A stretch of 64,000 nt of DNA, from assembly GCA_963753815.1 (NCBI GenBank), contig CAVWDU010000003.1:868001-932000 (forward strand), written 5' to 3'. The position numbers were made by a program, and so were the translations under genes. Within the stretch, counting starts at the first letter, position 1. Each line of letters opens with the position of its first letter. The stretch comes from CAVWDU01 sp963753815. GTDB lineage: Bacteria > Pseudomonadota > Gammaproteobacteria > Pseudomonadales > Halieaceae. The notes under the pieces are model-generated. The model had not been told where the DNA came from. It did no database searches and saw nothing but the letters and a program-made list of their open reading frames with translations. Below are positions 1 through 8,977 of this stretch, in pieces.

Positions 1-1
1 C

Positions 2-526
2 ATAGAGCGCGAGATTCTATTCGAGGCCACCGACACCATGGCCATGATGCTGCCTGCGTTCGAGCCGGAGCGCCTCGAGGGCCTGGCCGCCTACTCCTCG
101 CCGCCGGCACTGGAGAACCAAAGCAACCGCGGCATTGTCTCGGCCCGGCGCGTCGAGCGGGTCACCTACGTCGTCGAAGCCCCCGGCACTTATCGCCTGC
201 CGGGCAGGGAGTATTTCTGGTGGAATACGGATGCGCGCCGCCTGGAGCTGATCGACGTGCCGGCGACAGAGATCGAGGTGGCTGGTGACCCGGGCGCATT
301 CCAGGCCGAGAGCACAAGACCCGTGGCCAGGCAGTGGTGGACTTTCGCGACCCTGCTGGGCGCCGCACTACTGCTACTGCTGCTGTTGAAACTGCTTAAT
401 ACGCGGCGGCTGCCGCCGCTGGCATTCTGGCTGGCACCCTGGTATCGCCTGCGGGGCTGGTGGCGGGAACTGCGCCGGCCGGCATTGCCCGCCCGGCTCA
501 ACCCCGATAGTAGCGCTGCGGACTGA
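2..526 (+). CDS. BatD-like protein, C-terminal part (cut by window start)
   Basis: The reading frame is open from base 2, so the gene begins outside the window; about 174 residues are visible. The visible part reads as the last beta-rich domain of a BatD (oxygen tolerance/aerotolerance) protein: a segment ending in TYRLPGREYFWWN, then a short linker, one membrane helix rich in Leu around visible residues 115-135, and an Arg-rich cytoplasmic tail. BatD proteins are membrane-anchored partners of the MoxR/BatA/BatB von Willebrand modules. The stop lies 29 bp inside the convergent gcvT gene. The assignment rests on architecture and the C-terminal pattern only, since the N-terminal domains are not seen. 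Confidence 0.7.
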   Translation: MEREILFEATDTMAMMLPAFEPERLEGLAAYSSPPALENQSNRGIVSARRVERVTYVVEAPGTYRLPGREYFWWNTDARRLELIDVPATEIEVAGDPGAFQAESTRPVARQWWTFATLLGAALLLLLLLKLLNTRRLPPLAFWLAPWYRLRGWWRELRRPALPARLNPDSSAAD

Positions 527-1607
527 ACGGCATCCGGGCGACCGTCACCGGCACCTTCTTGCCGCGGGCATCCACCTGCAATTCGCTGCCGGGCTCTGCG
601 CAGGCTCGCGCAACATAGGCCATGGCGATCGGGCCGCCGACACTGGCACCGTAACCCGCCGAGCAGACCGTGCCCACCTCGACGCCCTCGGCATCGAGCA
701 CCGGTTGACCTTCCCTGACCGGGCGCTTACCGGTCACCATCAGGCCCACGCGTTTGAGCGCCGTCCCTTCGGCCATGCTGCGAAAGATTTCCCCGGCGCC
801 GGGAAAACCGCCCGGGCGCGCCCCGTCAGGGCGACGCACCTTGCTGATCGACCACAGCAGCCCGGCCTGCACCGGATCGATATCGGGCGTCAGTTCATGA
901 CCATAGAGACACAGGCCGGCTTCGAGGCGGAGGGAATCGCGGGCGCCGAGACCCACCGGCAGCACGTCTTCCGTCGCCAGAATCTCGCGGGCCAGCGCCT
1001 CGGCTGATTCCGCCGGCAGCGAAATCTCGAACCCGTCCTCCCCGGTATAGCCCGAACAGGTGATGTAGGCCTCTGCGTTCCCCACCACCGCCGCGCAGCC
1101 CTGCATGAAACGCAGTTCAGCCGCGGCCGGACACAGCGCCTGCATGACGTCCCGGGCCCGCGGGCCCTGCAGCGCCAGCAGCGCGCGGTCCTCGAGGACG
1201 GTGAGTGACTGACCGGAGAGGTGCGCGCGCAGGTACTCGATATCCGCCGCCTTGCACGCGGCATTGACGACCAGGAAAAAACGGTCATCGGCCCAGCGGG
1301 TGATAATCAGGTCATCCCTGACGCCGCCCCGTTCGTTGGTGAGGAGGGCGTAGGTCTGCCTGTCCACTCCGAGACCCTCGATGTCGACCGGCACCAGCGC
1401 TTCCAGCGCCGCCGCGCTGCCTTCGCCCGTTATAACCACCTGCCCCATGTGCGATACGTCAAAAAGACCGGCAGACTCCCGCGTGTGCAGGTGCTCGCGG
1501 ATAATACCGGTGGGGTACTGGACGGGCATGGCGTAGCCGGCAAAAGGCACCATTTTCGCCCCGAGTTCCCGGTGCAATTGATCCAGTGGGGTGGTGAGCA
1601 GACTCAT
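498..1607 (-). CDS. gcvT: Glycine cleavage system aminomethyltransferase (T protein)
   Basis: 369 residues, the usual size of GcvT. The T protein transfers the methylene group of the aminomethyl-lipoyl H protein to tetrahydrofolate, releasing ammonia. The N-terminus (LHRELGAKMVPFAGYAMPVQ), the FDVSHMGQV motif near residue 50 and the GYTGEDGFEI block are typical. The ATG at 1607 is chosen because the family begins a few residues before the first conserved block; the open frame extends further upstream to 1880 but that extension is low-complexity and unlike the family. No gcvH or gcvP gene lies in the window. It overlaps the BatD-like gene by 29 bp, tail to tail. Confidence 0.95.
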   Translation of the reverse strand: MSLLTTPLDQLHRELGAKMVPFAGYAMPVQYPTGIIREHLHTRESAGLFDVSHMGQVVITGEGSAAALEALVPVDIEGLGVDRQTYALLTNERGGVRDDLIITRWADDRFFLVVNAACKAADIEYLRAHLSGQSLTVLEDRALLALQGPRARDVMQALCPAAAELRFMQGCAAVVGNAEAYITCSGYTGEDGFEISLPAESAEALAREILATEDVLPVGLGARDSLRLEAGLCLYGHELTPDIDPVQAGLLWSISKVRRPDGARPGGFPGAGEIFRSMAEGTALKRVGLMVTGKRPVREGQPVLDAEGVEVGTVCSAGYGASVGGPIAMAYVARACAEPGSELQVDARGKKVPVTVARMPFSPQRYYRG

Positions 1608-1885
1608 GGCAAGGCTCCGGCCCTTCCGGGCAATTGTTCCAGGAGGCCACTCTAACCAGCGCGACCGCCAGCCGCAACAACACACACCTGAGAGGGGTGC
1701 AAGCATCGGCCGCAGAGCGCTGGCCCGCGGGGCCCTGCCCTCCGGATCCGCTCGACGGGACAGCGCCCGGGCGAAACTCACGGCACCATCGAGGCCCCGC
1801 GCATCGCAAGGCCCGCTGCCGGGTGACTTGAGACCGATAACGGATGCGACATAATACCGGCTCATTTCCCGGCCAGACAAAAGCT

Positions 1886-2410
1886 ATGACCCGGTCCAGC
1901 AGTACTTTGTCCACCATCAGCCTGATCGGCATGCCCGGCGCCGGTAAAAGCACGGTCGGCGTGCTGCTGGCCAAGCTGTCCGGGCTGGCCTTCACCGATA
2001 CCGACGTCGACATCCAGGTGCACGCAGGCGCGACACTGGAGGAAATCCTGGCGCGGGAGGGCCACCTCAGGCTGCGTGAGATCGAAGAGGAGGTGCTGCT
2101 GGCGGTCCCGCTGGAGAGCTGTGTGGTCTCTACCGGCGGCAGCGTGGTGTACAGCCAGCCGGTGATGCAGCGGCTGCGCCGGGCCGGCCCGGTTGTCTAC
2201 CTGCAGGCCGACCTCCCCACCCTGACCCAACGGATCGCAGGCGCCCCGCCGCGTGGTATTGCCCGGCCGGCCGGGCAGACTTTTGCCGACGTCTTTACCG
2301 AGCGCACCCCGCTGTACGCGCGCTATGCCGATCACGTCATCGATGCCACGGCCGGCGGGGCCGACAGCATCGCGGCCACCATCCTGCAAGTGTTGGACAC
2401 GGGCGGCTGA
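1886..2410 (+). CDS. Shikimate kinase-like P-loop kinase
   Basis: 174 residues. A P-loop GMPGAGKST sits at residues 15-23, followed by FTDTDVDI (the shikimate-binding Asp region), LRLREIEEEV (equivalent of the FRxRE motif), STGGSVVYS (equivalent of the GGG loop, with one Gly replaced by Ser) and ERTPLYARYADHVID near the C-terminus. These match the order of motifs in shikimate kinases, which phosphorylate the 3-OH of shikimate with ATP. The Ser in the GGG loop and the divergent lid are unusual, and no aroB follows, so it may be a paralogue acting on another small substrate. Start ATG 1886 fits the family length; ATG 1844 is in frame and possible. Confidence 0.75.
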   Translation: MTRSSSTLSTISLIGMPGAGKSTVGVLLAKLSGLAFTDTDVDIQVHAGATLEEILAREGHLRLREIEEEVLLAVPLESCVVSTGGSVVYSQPVMQRLRRAGPVVYLQADLPTLTQRIAGAPPRGIARPAGQTFADVFTERTPLYARYADHVIDATAGGADSIAATILQVLDTGG

Positions 2411-2430
2411 ACGACGGTGACGGCCGCTGC

Positions 2431-2450
2431 GGACGCGTCCGGACGCGTCC
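2431..2450. repeat. Tandem pair of a 10-bp perfect palindrome
   Basis: The palindrome GGACGCGTCC occurs twice head to tail. It lies just after the shikimate-kinase-like gene. No T-run follows, so it is not a standard terminator. Confidence 0.6.
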
Positions 2451-2857
2451 GGTACCGCAGGGGCCCCGGCATGCAGCTCACGCACTGCGGCCCCGGGGCA
2501 CGTGTCGGGCCACGCACTGGCTGCGAGGCACAACGCAGCCACCGGCGCTCACCCATCTGGCATAAAGCTTGCAGCGACGATCGGGACGGCGGCCCGCTTG
2601 CGCGACAACAGGAATGGACCACACGGACGTGGTGAAATGCGCAGGGAAGCCAGGGATGGTAGCGGGCCGCCCCTCCTCAAACTAGCACCCTGGCAATGGG
2701 CAATCACGTATTTTTTAGCTATAAGGAGCAATAGTTCACCGCACCACTTCAATAAGCAACACTAATCGTCAATTCAATAATATTTTGATTTACTCACCCA
2801 AAACCCTGGGAGATAGTCCGCCGAAGTGACCAGTAATAAATCATCCGGAGGTGATTT
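2451..2857. other. Gene-free stretch with AT-rich leader
   Basis: No convincing coding frame. The left half is GC-rich like its surroundings; the right half (about 2690-2857) is markedly AT-rich for this window and probably carries the promoter and leader of the small gene at 2858. I could not pick one promoter with confidence. Confidence 0.4.
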
Positions 2858-3079
2858 ATGGGCGAGCGCAGCCAGGAAACGACGACGACAGACCCCTTGG
2901 ATGATCTGTTCGATCCGTTGATCGGTGACTTGTCAGACGATGACCTCGAGGCCTTTGAGCCCGTGCTGTCGTGTAAGCAGCAGCTGGCCGAAAAGCGGCG
3001 GCGCGCCGAGCGGCGACTCGAGGAAAAGCGACTGCGGGAAGAACTCGGGTATTACGACCTCGAACTCGACGACCTTTAG
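2858..3079 (+). CDS. Small PA3496-like protein
   Basis: 73 residues. An acidic N-terminal half (DDLFDPLIGDLSDDDLE) is followed by a charged helix rich in Arg, Glu and Lys (KRRRAERRLEEKRLREEL) and a short acidic tail ending YYDLELDDL. This layout matches the small gammaproteobacterial proteins related to Pseudomonas PA3496, whose function is not established. A strong ribosome binding site (CCGGAGGTG) ends about 5 bases before the ATG, which supports a real gene. No membrane segment or signal peptide is seen. Confidence 0.65.
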   Translation: MGERSQETTTTDPLDDLFDPLIGDLSDDDLEAFEPVLSCKQQLAEKRRRAERRLEEKRLREELGYYDLELDDL

Positions 3080-3197
3080 CCGTTGCTGACACCATCATCC
3101 CGTTGAGTGCAACACCCGGCGGGAAAATGTCGATATCCCGATTGCGGCGCAGTGCAACGCATCGCCGCCATCGGTTGTGCCAGTGCTCAGAGGTGCC

Positions 3198-4043
3198 CTA
3201 AACGTTAACCGTGGCGAAGCGGCCAGCCACTGACTCGATCAACTCCCTGCGCACAGAACCCACAAGGTAGGCAACGTTCAGCTGCCGCCGGAACTCGGGT
3301 GCCCCCCGCACCGGTGTCAACCCGGCCGCACGCAGTCCGGTCCTCAGGCTGTAGGGTAGAAAGCAGGCACCGCCCCACCGGGTCAGGTAATCCCGGGCCA
3401 GTTCGTTCATATTGGTGTGCAGCACCGGCACAACATTTTCGCCGAACCGGCGACTGTGAAAGCGCTCGAAACCACCCCCCCAGTCAAGGTAGACGTAATT
3501 CCCCGACATCGCGTTGGCTACCGTGTCACCACTGTCCGAGCTGAACAGACGCAGGGTCAACTCACCGATGGGAATACAGCGCAATTCCGGCAGGCTGGGG
3601 GGTTCGTAGAGGATACCGAGGTCCAGTGTGCGGTCGAGCAGGCGACGCACGATATCGTCCGGTTCATGGCTCTCAACCCGCACCGACAGCTCAGATTGTG
3701 AGCGCATCAGGGCGTAGAGCTTGCGCTTGAGTGCTTCGCTCCAGATACCCGTGCGTACGCCGAGGAAGATCTGGCGGCTGCCGGTATCCTCCAGCGCCAC
3801 ATCGTGCCGTGCCCGCACCAGCGACAACAGCACCGCCTCCGCATGCGGCACCAGGCGCTCCCCCTCGGGACTGAGCTGGATATTGTTGCGGTTGCGCACA
3901 AACAGGGTGACGCCGAGCAGGTCCTCGAGCTGTTTGATGCGTGCGCTGACCGCGGCCTGGGTGATGAACAGGTTATCGGCGGCACGGCCGAAGTGACGCG
4001 TGTTGCGAACTTCGAGAAAGGTACGCAGTAACTCGGTGTCCAT
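3198..4043 (-). CDS. hdfR: LysR-family regulator, HdfR type
   Basis: 281 residues with a LysR winged helix at residues 1-60 (MDTELLRTFLEVRNTRHFGR, then TQAAVSARIKQLEDLLG and FVRNRNNIQLSPEGE). This N-terminus is nearly superimposable on Escherichia coli HdfR, a regulator first linked to the flagellar master operon. The C-terminal effector domain is more divergent, so the target set here is unknown. It is the last gene of a minus-strand run, 11 bp after the mtnA stop, and may control that operon; this is inference from position. Confidence 0.85.
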   Translation of the reverse strand: MDTELLRTFLEVRNTRHFGRAADNLFITQAAVSARIKQLEDLLGVTLFVRNRNNIQLSPEGERLVPHAEAVLLSLVRARHDVALEDTGSRQIFLGVRTGIWSEALKRKLYALMRSQSELSVRVESHEPDDIVRRLLDRTLDLGILYEPPSLPELRCIPIGELTLRLFSSDSGDTVANAMSGNYVYLDWGGGFERFHSRRFGENVVPVLHTNMNELARDYLTRWGGACFLPYSLRTGLRAAGLTPVRGAPEFRRQLNVAYLVGSVRRELIESVAGRFATVNV

Positions 4044-4054
4044 GCCGGTAAACG

Positions 4055-5140
4055 CTATCCGGGCTTCAGGCCCGCCAGGCCGTCAATGCTTGCCCCCACG
4101 GTGCCCCCGTCGGTGATCAGGCCCGATACCAGCGCGGCCGGGGTGACGTCGAACGCGGGATTGGCCGCCCGGCTCCCGGTATCGGCCAGCCTGACCGTCT
4201 CGATATCGCCACTGCGACCGCGGCCGGTTACTGTGAGCACCTCGTCCTCCGCGCGTTCCTCGATCGGGATGGCAGCGCCCGAGGGGCAGGACCAGTCAAT
4301 CGTGGACAGAGGCAAGGCGACGTAGAACGGGACGTCGTGCGCTTTGGCCGCCAGGGCCTTGAGGTAGGTGCCGATCTTGTTGCACACATCACCATTACGG
4401 GCCGTACGGTCGCTGCCCACGATCACGCAGTCCACTTCTCCACGCTGCATGAGATGACCACAGCTGTTGTCGGACACCAGCGTGCAGGGGACCCCGGCAC
4501 GTTGCAGTTCCCACGCGGTCAGGTAAGCGCCCTGGTTGCGCGGTCGCGTCTCCGATACCCAGACGTGAACGGGCAGCCCGGCGGCGTGGGCCTTGTACAC
4601 GGGCGCCAGCGCAGTGCCCCACTGCACGGTTGCCAGCCAGCCGGCATTGCAATGCGTCATCAGGTTCAGGCGTCCCCGGGGGGGCAGGTCGCGAAGGACG
4701 CCAAGGCCGTGATCGCCGATGCGGGCACAGGTTTGAATGTCCGCCTCCCGCAGCGCAATCGCGCAAGCCAGGCTAGCGTCCGGCCAGGCACCCGGTTCGA
4801 GATCGCGCAGTGCCGTGGTGACCTGCTCCAGAGCCCAGGCCAGGTTGATCGCGGTGGGCCGGGTTGCCAGCAGCGCCCGTGTGGCCACTGCCAGCGCGTC
4901 GGGTGAGGGATCGCGGGCAAGCGCGCGGGCGAGCCCGAACGCTGCGGTAACGCCAATCAGCGGCGCACCGCGCACCTGCATGAGACTGATGGCCTGGCAG
5001 TAACTCTCCAGCGAGTCGAGCGCGCGCCACTCAAGCCGGTGCGGGAGCAGCGTCTGGTCGATAATTTCAACCCGACCCGCGGCGTCATCCCAACGCAGGC
5101 TGCAGAGTTCGTCACCCGTCTGCGGCAGCACTGCTCTCAC
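4055..5140 (-). CDS. mtnA: S-methyl-5-thioribose-1-phosphate isomerase
   Basis: 361 residues from the GTG at 5140. MtnA converts methylthioribose-1-phosphate to methylthioribulose-1-phosphate in methionine salvage. Visible family blocks are MQVRGAPLIGVTAAFGLA, the catalytic-Cys block LMTHCNAGWLAT, and the Asp-containing GSDRTARNGDVCNKIGTY followed by PFYVALPLSTID. A longer frame to a TTG at 5203 would overlap the upstream gene by 92 bp; GTG 5140 (29-bp overlap) or GTG 5131 fit the family N-terminus better. No other methionine salvage gene is visible in the window. Overlap with the upstream membrane-protein gene suggests translational coupling. Confidence 0.9.
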   Translation of the reverse strand: MRAVLPQTGDELCSLRWDDAAGRVEIIDQTLLPHRLEWRALDSLESYCQAISLMQVRGAPLIGVTAAFGLARALARDPSPDALAVATRALLATRPTAINLAWALEQVTTALRDLEPGAWPDASLACAIALREADIQTCARIGDHGLGVLRDLPPRGRLNLMTHCNAGWLATVQWGTALAPVYKAHAAGLPVHVWVSETRPRNQGAYLTAWELQRAGVPCTLVSDNSCGHLMQRGEVDCVIVGSDRTARNGDVCNKIGTYLKALAAKAHDVPFYVALPLSTIDWSCPSGAAIPIEERAEDEVLTVTGRGRSGDIETVRLADTGSRAANPAFDVTPAALVSGLITDGGTVGASIDGLAGLKPG

Positions 5141-5996
5141 CCCCGGATCGTGCCATGTCGTCGCGACGGGTCTCGTAGTGCCACTCGAACACGTTGAGCT
5201 CAATGAAGATGAAGGCGAACAGCCACAGCGAGGCGTCCCAGACGTCGATGAAGTCCCCGGCGTAGCCCCAGTAGAAGGCGGCCGCGAACAGGGTCGTGTA
5301 GAGGATATACTTGATGAAACGTGTCGAGTGCATCAACTGGGTGGAGAGTTCACCCCGCAGCTGCAACCGGACTTCAAGCTCCAGCACCAGCACCACCAGG
5401 ATCCAGGCCGCTGCGTTGATCACGTCGGTCCAGGCCAGGAACCGCGCCGAACGCAGGGTGTCGGCGGGTGCCAGGATGTCGAAGCCGGTCAACTGCACCA
5501 CACCGGTGCCGAGCGCGCTGCAGTTGGCGGCGCCGAGCGGGACGTATTCATCGATATCGACCAGCACCGACCAACCCGCTGCCAACTCGGCACAGGGATC
5601 GAACCCCGGGAGCGGGGTCACGGCGTACAAGGTACTCAACTCGGCGCAGTAGCCGGTGAACGCGTAGACGATGGCGAGGTAACAAAGCCCCCTGATCCCG
5701 TGCAGCAGCCAACGGGTCAGGCCGTGGATGTGCCGGTCGTCGAGCACGGCGGTCTCCAGTTCAAACAACAACAGGAGAATCACCCAGGCGGCGGTATCGA
5801 CCGTGGCGGCGAATGCCTGTATCGCAGTCCCGAAGCTGAAGTTCTCGCCGAAGGTGTGCTCCAGCGCCAGCAACTCTTCGCGCAGGAACAGATAGACATT
5901 CAGGCACAGCAACAGGTAGACGGTGTACTTGACGCCGGTAAAGACGCGGTAACCGGTATCGCTGCCAAACAGGGTGTCGCTGTGGTCACCGCTCAT
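5112..5996 (-). CDS. Multi-pass membrane protein of unknown function
   Basis: 294 residues, not recognised as a known family. Several hydrophobic helices are visible: near residues 20-40 (YTVYLLLCLNVYLFL), 70-80 (AAWVILLLLFE), 100-115 (LCYLAIVYAFTGY), 190-210 (AAAWILVVLVLELEV), 230-250 and 255-270. Two segments have the same pattern, a hydrophobic helix running into FELE or LELEV, suggesting an internal duplication. It sits 5 bp after the ligase stop and overlaps mtnA, so it is an integral part of this operon. It could be a sensor or transport-associated protein; no catalytic motif is visible. Confidence 0.75.
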   Translation of the reverse strand: MSGDHSDTLFGSDTGYRVFTGVKYTVYLLLCLNVYLFLREELLALEHTFGENFSFGTAIQAFAATVDTAAWVILLLLFELETAVLDDRHIHGLTRWLLHGIRGLCYLAIVYAFTGYCAELSTLYAVTPLPGFDPCAELAAGWSVLVDIDEYVPLGAANCSALGTGVVQLTGFDILAPADTLRSARFLAWTDVINAAAWILVVLVLELEVRLQLRGELSTQLMHSTRFIKYILYTTLFAAAFYWGYAGDFIDVWDASLWLFAFIFIELNVFEWHYETRRDDMARSGGESSAAADG

Positions 5997-6001
5997 CCGG
6001 G

Positions 6002-7351
6002 CTACACCTGCAACAGCAGGTGTTCGCGTTCCCAGGAACTGATCACCTGGTTGAACTCCTCAAACTCGTCCCGCTTCACGGCTGCGTAGGCGCGCAGGAA
6101 CAGCTCGCCGAAGATTGCGCCCATTTCCGGCGTCTCCTGCAACCTGCGCAAGCCCTCTTCCAGCGTGCGGGCAACGGTGATTTCAGCTTCATTGGCGGTG
6201 CCCTGGTGAGGCGCGCTGGGCTGCAGGCCCTGCTGCATGCCGAGATAGCCGCTGGCCAGGCTCGCGGCCAGCGCGAGGTACGGATTCACGTCGGCGCCGG
6301 GGAAACGATTCTCCACCCGGGTCGCCTCGGGCGTGCTGTAGGGCACGCGAAACGCCGTGGTGCGGTTGTCCATGCCCCAGTTCAGATTGATCGGTGCGGA
6401 GATGTCCGGGGCCAGCCGCCGGTAGGAGTTCACGTTGGGCGCATAAAAGCTGATCAGCTCCGGCGTGTAGCGCTGCAGGCCGCCAATATAACTCAGGAAT
6501 TCCGGGCTGTGCTCGCCCTCGGGCGTCACGAAGATGTTGCTACCGTCACCGGCCCGGACGATGCTCTGGTGGATATGCATCGCGCTGCCACACTCCGCCT
6601 GCATCGGCTTGGCCATGAACGTGGCATAGATACCGTGCCGGTGCGCCGTTTCCCTGACAGTGCGCTTGAAGCAGAACACCTGGTCGGCGAGGTCGAGGGC
6701 GTCGCCGTGCAGAAAGTTTATCTCCATCTGCGCGGCGCCGTTCTCGTGAATGAGGGTATCGACATCCAGGCGCTGCGCCTCAGCGAAGTCGTACATGTCC
6801 TCCACGAAATCCTCGAACTCCGCCACCGCATCCATACTGTAGGACTGCCTCGAGGTCTCGGACCGGCCGGAGCGGCCCTGTGGTGGTTCCAGCACCAGGT
6901 CCGGGTTGGTATTACGCGCGACCAGGAAAAACTCCACTTCCGGGGCGACGACCGGACGCAGCCCCCGGGCCTCGAACAGCGCCAGCACCTGGCGCAGCAC
7001 GTTGCGCGTGGCCAGCGGGTGAGGTTCTCCCGACTGCGTGTAGCAATCGTGGATAATCTGGGCCGTGGGCTCCCGCGCCCAGGGCACCAGGCGCAGGGTA
7101 TCCGGATCGGGCCGCAGGATCATGTCGGCATCCGTCGGCTCGACGAAATCCCAGTGGTCGTCGCTGTACTCACCGGTCACCGTCTGGATCAGGATGCTCT
7201 CCGGGAGACGGGGTTCACCGCGCCCGAGAAACTGGTGCGCGGGGATGAACTTGCCCCGCGCGTTACCGGTGATATCGGGGACAAGGCACTCGACCTCGGA
7301 GATCCGATGCTCGGTCAACCAGTCTTTGATCAATTGTGTGTTACCGCTCAT
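6002..7351 (-). CDS. Glutamine synthetase-family ligase (gamma-glutamylpolyamine synthetase-like)
   Basis: 449 residues from ATG 7351. Glutamine-synthetase-fold motifs are present in order: VAPEVEFFLVAR, ENGAAQMEINF, FMAKPMQAECGSAMHIHQS, NSYRRLAP and VENRFPGADVNPYLALAAS. Length and sequence style match the PuuA/SpuI branch, which ligates glutamate to putrescine or related amines, rather than ammonia-assimilating GlnA. A PuuB-like oxidase is divergently transcribed 171 bp away, which supports an amine-catabolic role. The substrate cannot be read from the sequence. First gene of the four-gene minus-strand operon. Confidence 0.85.
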   Translation of the reverse strand: MSGNTQLIKDWLTEHRISEVECLVPDITGNARGKFIPAHQFLGRGEPRLPESILIQTVTGEYSDDHWDFVEPTDADMILRPDPDTLRLVPWAREPTAQIIHDCYTQSGEPHPLATRNVLRQVLALFEARGLRPVVAPEVEFFLVARNTNPDLVLEPPQGRSGRSETSRQSYSMDAVAEFEDFVEDMYDFAEAQRLDVDTLIHENGAAQMEINFLHGDALDLADQVFCFKRTVRETAHRHGIYATFMAKPMQAECGSAMHIHQSIVRAGDGSNIFVTPEGEHSPEFLSYIGGLQRYTPELISFYAPNVNSYRRLAPDISAPINLNWGMDNRTTAFRVPYSTPEATRVENRFPGADVNPYLALAASLASGYLGMQQGLQPSAPHQGTANEAEITVARTLEEGLRRLQETPEMGAIFGELFLRAYAAVKRDEFEEFNQVISSWEREHLLLQV

Positions 7352-7522
7352 CGGACCGCCCGGACTGTAAAAGTCCCGAGTATCGCAGTACCATCCGATC
7401 GGGTTCAAGCGCTTTACGGTCCCGCCGGCACTTCCCCGCGGAGACGCCAAGCGGCGGCACTCCGCGGCGACCGGCCGAGACTTCGACTCCAATTCACCCA
7501 ACCCCACCCGGAATCACCCCAC

Positions 7523-8806
7523 ATGCACGAACTGGAACACGTCGACTCCTGGTACGCCGCCACTGCCAATCGTCAGCTGGATTTTCCTCGCCTGCGGGGT
7601 GAGCACGACTGCGATGTCTGCGTCATCGGGGCGGGCTTTACCGGACTGTCGGCGGCGATCCATCTGCGTCGCCGCGGCTATAAAGTCACCGTGCTGGAAG
7701 CGCGACGGGTCGCCTGGGGCGCCTCCGGCCGCAATGGCGGCCACGTCGGTACCGGCCAGCGGGCAGAGCAGGCGTGGCTCGAAAAGACGGTCGGGCTGGA
7801 GCAGGCCCGCGCCCTGTGGGACCTGGGACTGGAGGCCGTCGACACCGTCTGCGACCTGGTGGAGGAGTTCGATATCGCCTGCGAAATGAAGCGCGGCAAT
7901 CTGCACGTCGCCTCGAAGGCGGCACACGCCGACGAACTCGAAGCCGAAGTTGAGCACCTGTCCACAACCTACGATTATCAGGATCTGCGCTATATTCCGG
8001 CCACCGAGTTGCAGGACATGACCTCGGGGCAGGGCTTCCACGGCGGGCTGCTCGACAACCGCTGCCGCCACCTGCACCCCCTGAACTACGCCCTCGGCCT
8101 GGCCGCAGCGGCGGCGGAACTGGGGGCAGAGCTGTACGAGGACAGCCGGGTGCTGTCCTACACCGACGGTGAAAAAGTCAGGGTGACGACCGCGGAGGGG
8201 ACGGTCACCGCGCGCTACCTGGTTCTGGCCTGCAACGGATATCTCGACAAACTCGAGCCACGCACCGCCGGCCGGATCATGCCCATCAACAATTTCATGC
8301 TGGCAACCGAGCCCCTCAGCGAGCCCGTCGCCAGGCGGCTGATCCGCGACGATACGTCCATGTCAGACAGCCTGTTCGTGATCAATTACTGGAAACTGTC
8401 GGCCGATAACCGCCTGCTGTTCGGCGGCGGGGAGAGCTACCGGCGCCGCTTTCCCGCTGACATCGCGGGGTTGGTGCGCCGCTGCATGCTGCGGATTTAC
8501 CCGGAACTGGAATCGACGGCGATCGACTATGCCTGGGGGGGCACCCTGGCAATCACACGCAACCGCATGCCCGATTTCGGGCGTCTGTCGCCACAGGTGT
8601 TCTACGCCCAGGGTTATTCGGGTCACGGCGTCCCCATCGCCACCCTGGCCGGCAAACTGCTTGCCGAGGCGATCAGTGGCACGGCAGAGCGGTTTGACGT
8701 GATGGCGACCGTGCCCTCCCCCGCCTTCCCCGGGGGCACGCTGCTGCGGTGGCCGGGGCTCGTGGCCGGCATGCTTTTCTACAGCCTGCGTGACCGCATT
8801 GGCTGA
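7523..8806 (+). CDS. FAD-dependent amine oxidoreductase, PuuB-like
   Basis: 427 residues from ATG 7523. The DAO-type FAD fold begins CDVCVIGAGFTGLSAAIHL (dinucleotide motif near residue 35), continues with VAWGASGRNGGHVGTGQ, and ends with the FAD-binding stretch VFYAQGYSGHGVPIATLAGK. This layout is that of gamma-glutamylputrescine oxidase (PuuB) and relatives. The enzyme likely oxidises the product of the divergent glutamine-synthetase-family ligase, releasing ammonia and an aldehyde. The open frame extends far upstream antisense to the ligase; that part is not coding. No aldehyde dehydrogenase (PuuC) or hydrolase (PuuD) follows here. Confidence 0.88.
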   Translation: MHELEHVDSWYAATANRQLDFPRLRGEHDCDVCVIGAGFTGLSAAIHLRRRGYKVTVLEARRVAWGASGRNGGHVGTGQRAEQAWLEKTVGLEQARALWDLGLEAVDTVCDLVEEFDIACEMKRGNLHVASKAAHADELEAEVEHLSTTYDYQDLRYIPATELQDMTSGQGFHGGLLDNRCRHLHPLNYALGLAAAAAELGAELYEDSRVLSYTDGEKVRVTTAEGTVTARYLVLACNGYLDKLEPRTAGRIMPINNFMLATEPLSEPVARRLIRDDTSMSDSLFVINYWKLSADNRLLFGGGESYRRRFPADIAGLVRRCMLRIYPELESTAIDYAWGGTLAITRNRMPDFGRLSPQVFYAQGYSGHGVPIATLAGKLLAEAISGTAERFDVMATVPSPAFPGGTLLRWPGLVAGMLFYSLRDRIG

Positions 8807-8977
8807 AAACCGAAACCCCTCAATCAAAAACCCCCAAAATGTACGTAAATTTTACCAGCTTTAGCTTTTCAACTCTGGCGGTGGGCGCAGTAACTTAACA
8901 ACCTGATAAAAAACCTCGTCAATCATTCTGATTTGACACAAAAAAACACCAATAGCACTTCAATGCAGGAGCCCCAT

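Noticed and set aside
1683..1760. Glycine riboswitch-like bases upstream of gcvT on the minus strand (GCCGATGC, CTCTCAGG)
   Set aside because: The core GCCGAAGGxGCAA is not present and the helices do not pair; the resemblance is limited to a few bases.
6020..7522. Long plus-strand open frame continuous with the PuuB-like oxidase
   Set aside because: It is antisense to the ligase gene, has no family resemblance, and the oxidase homology begins at ATG 7523.
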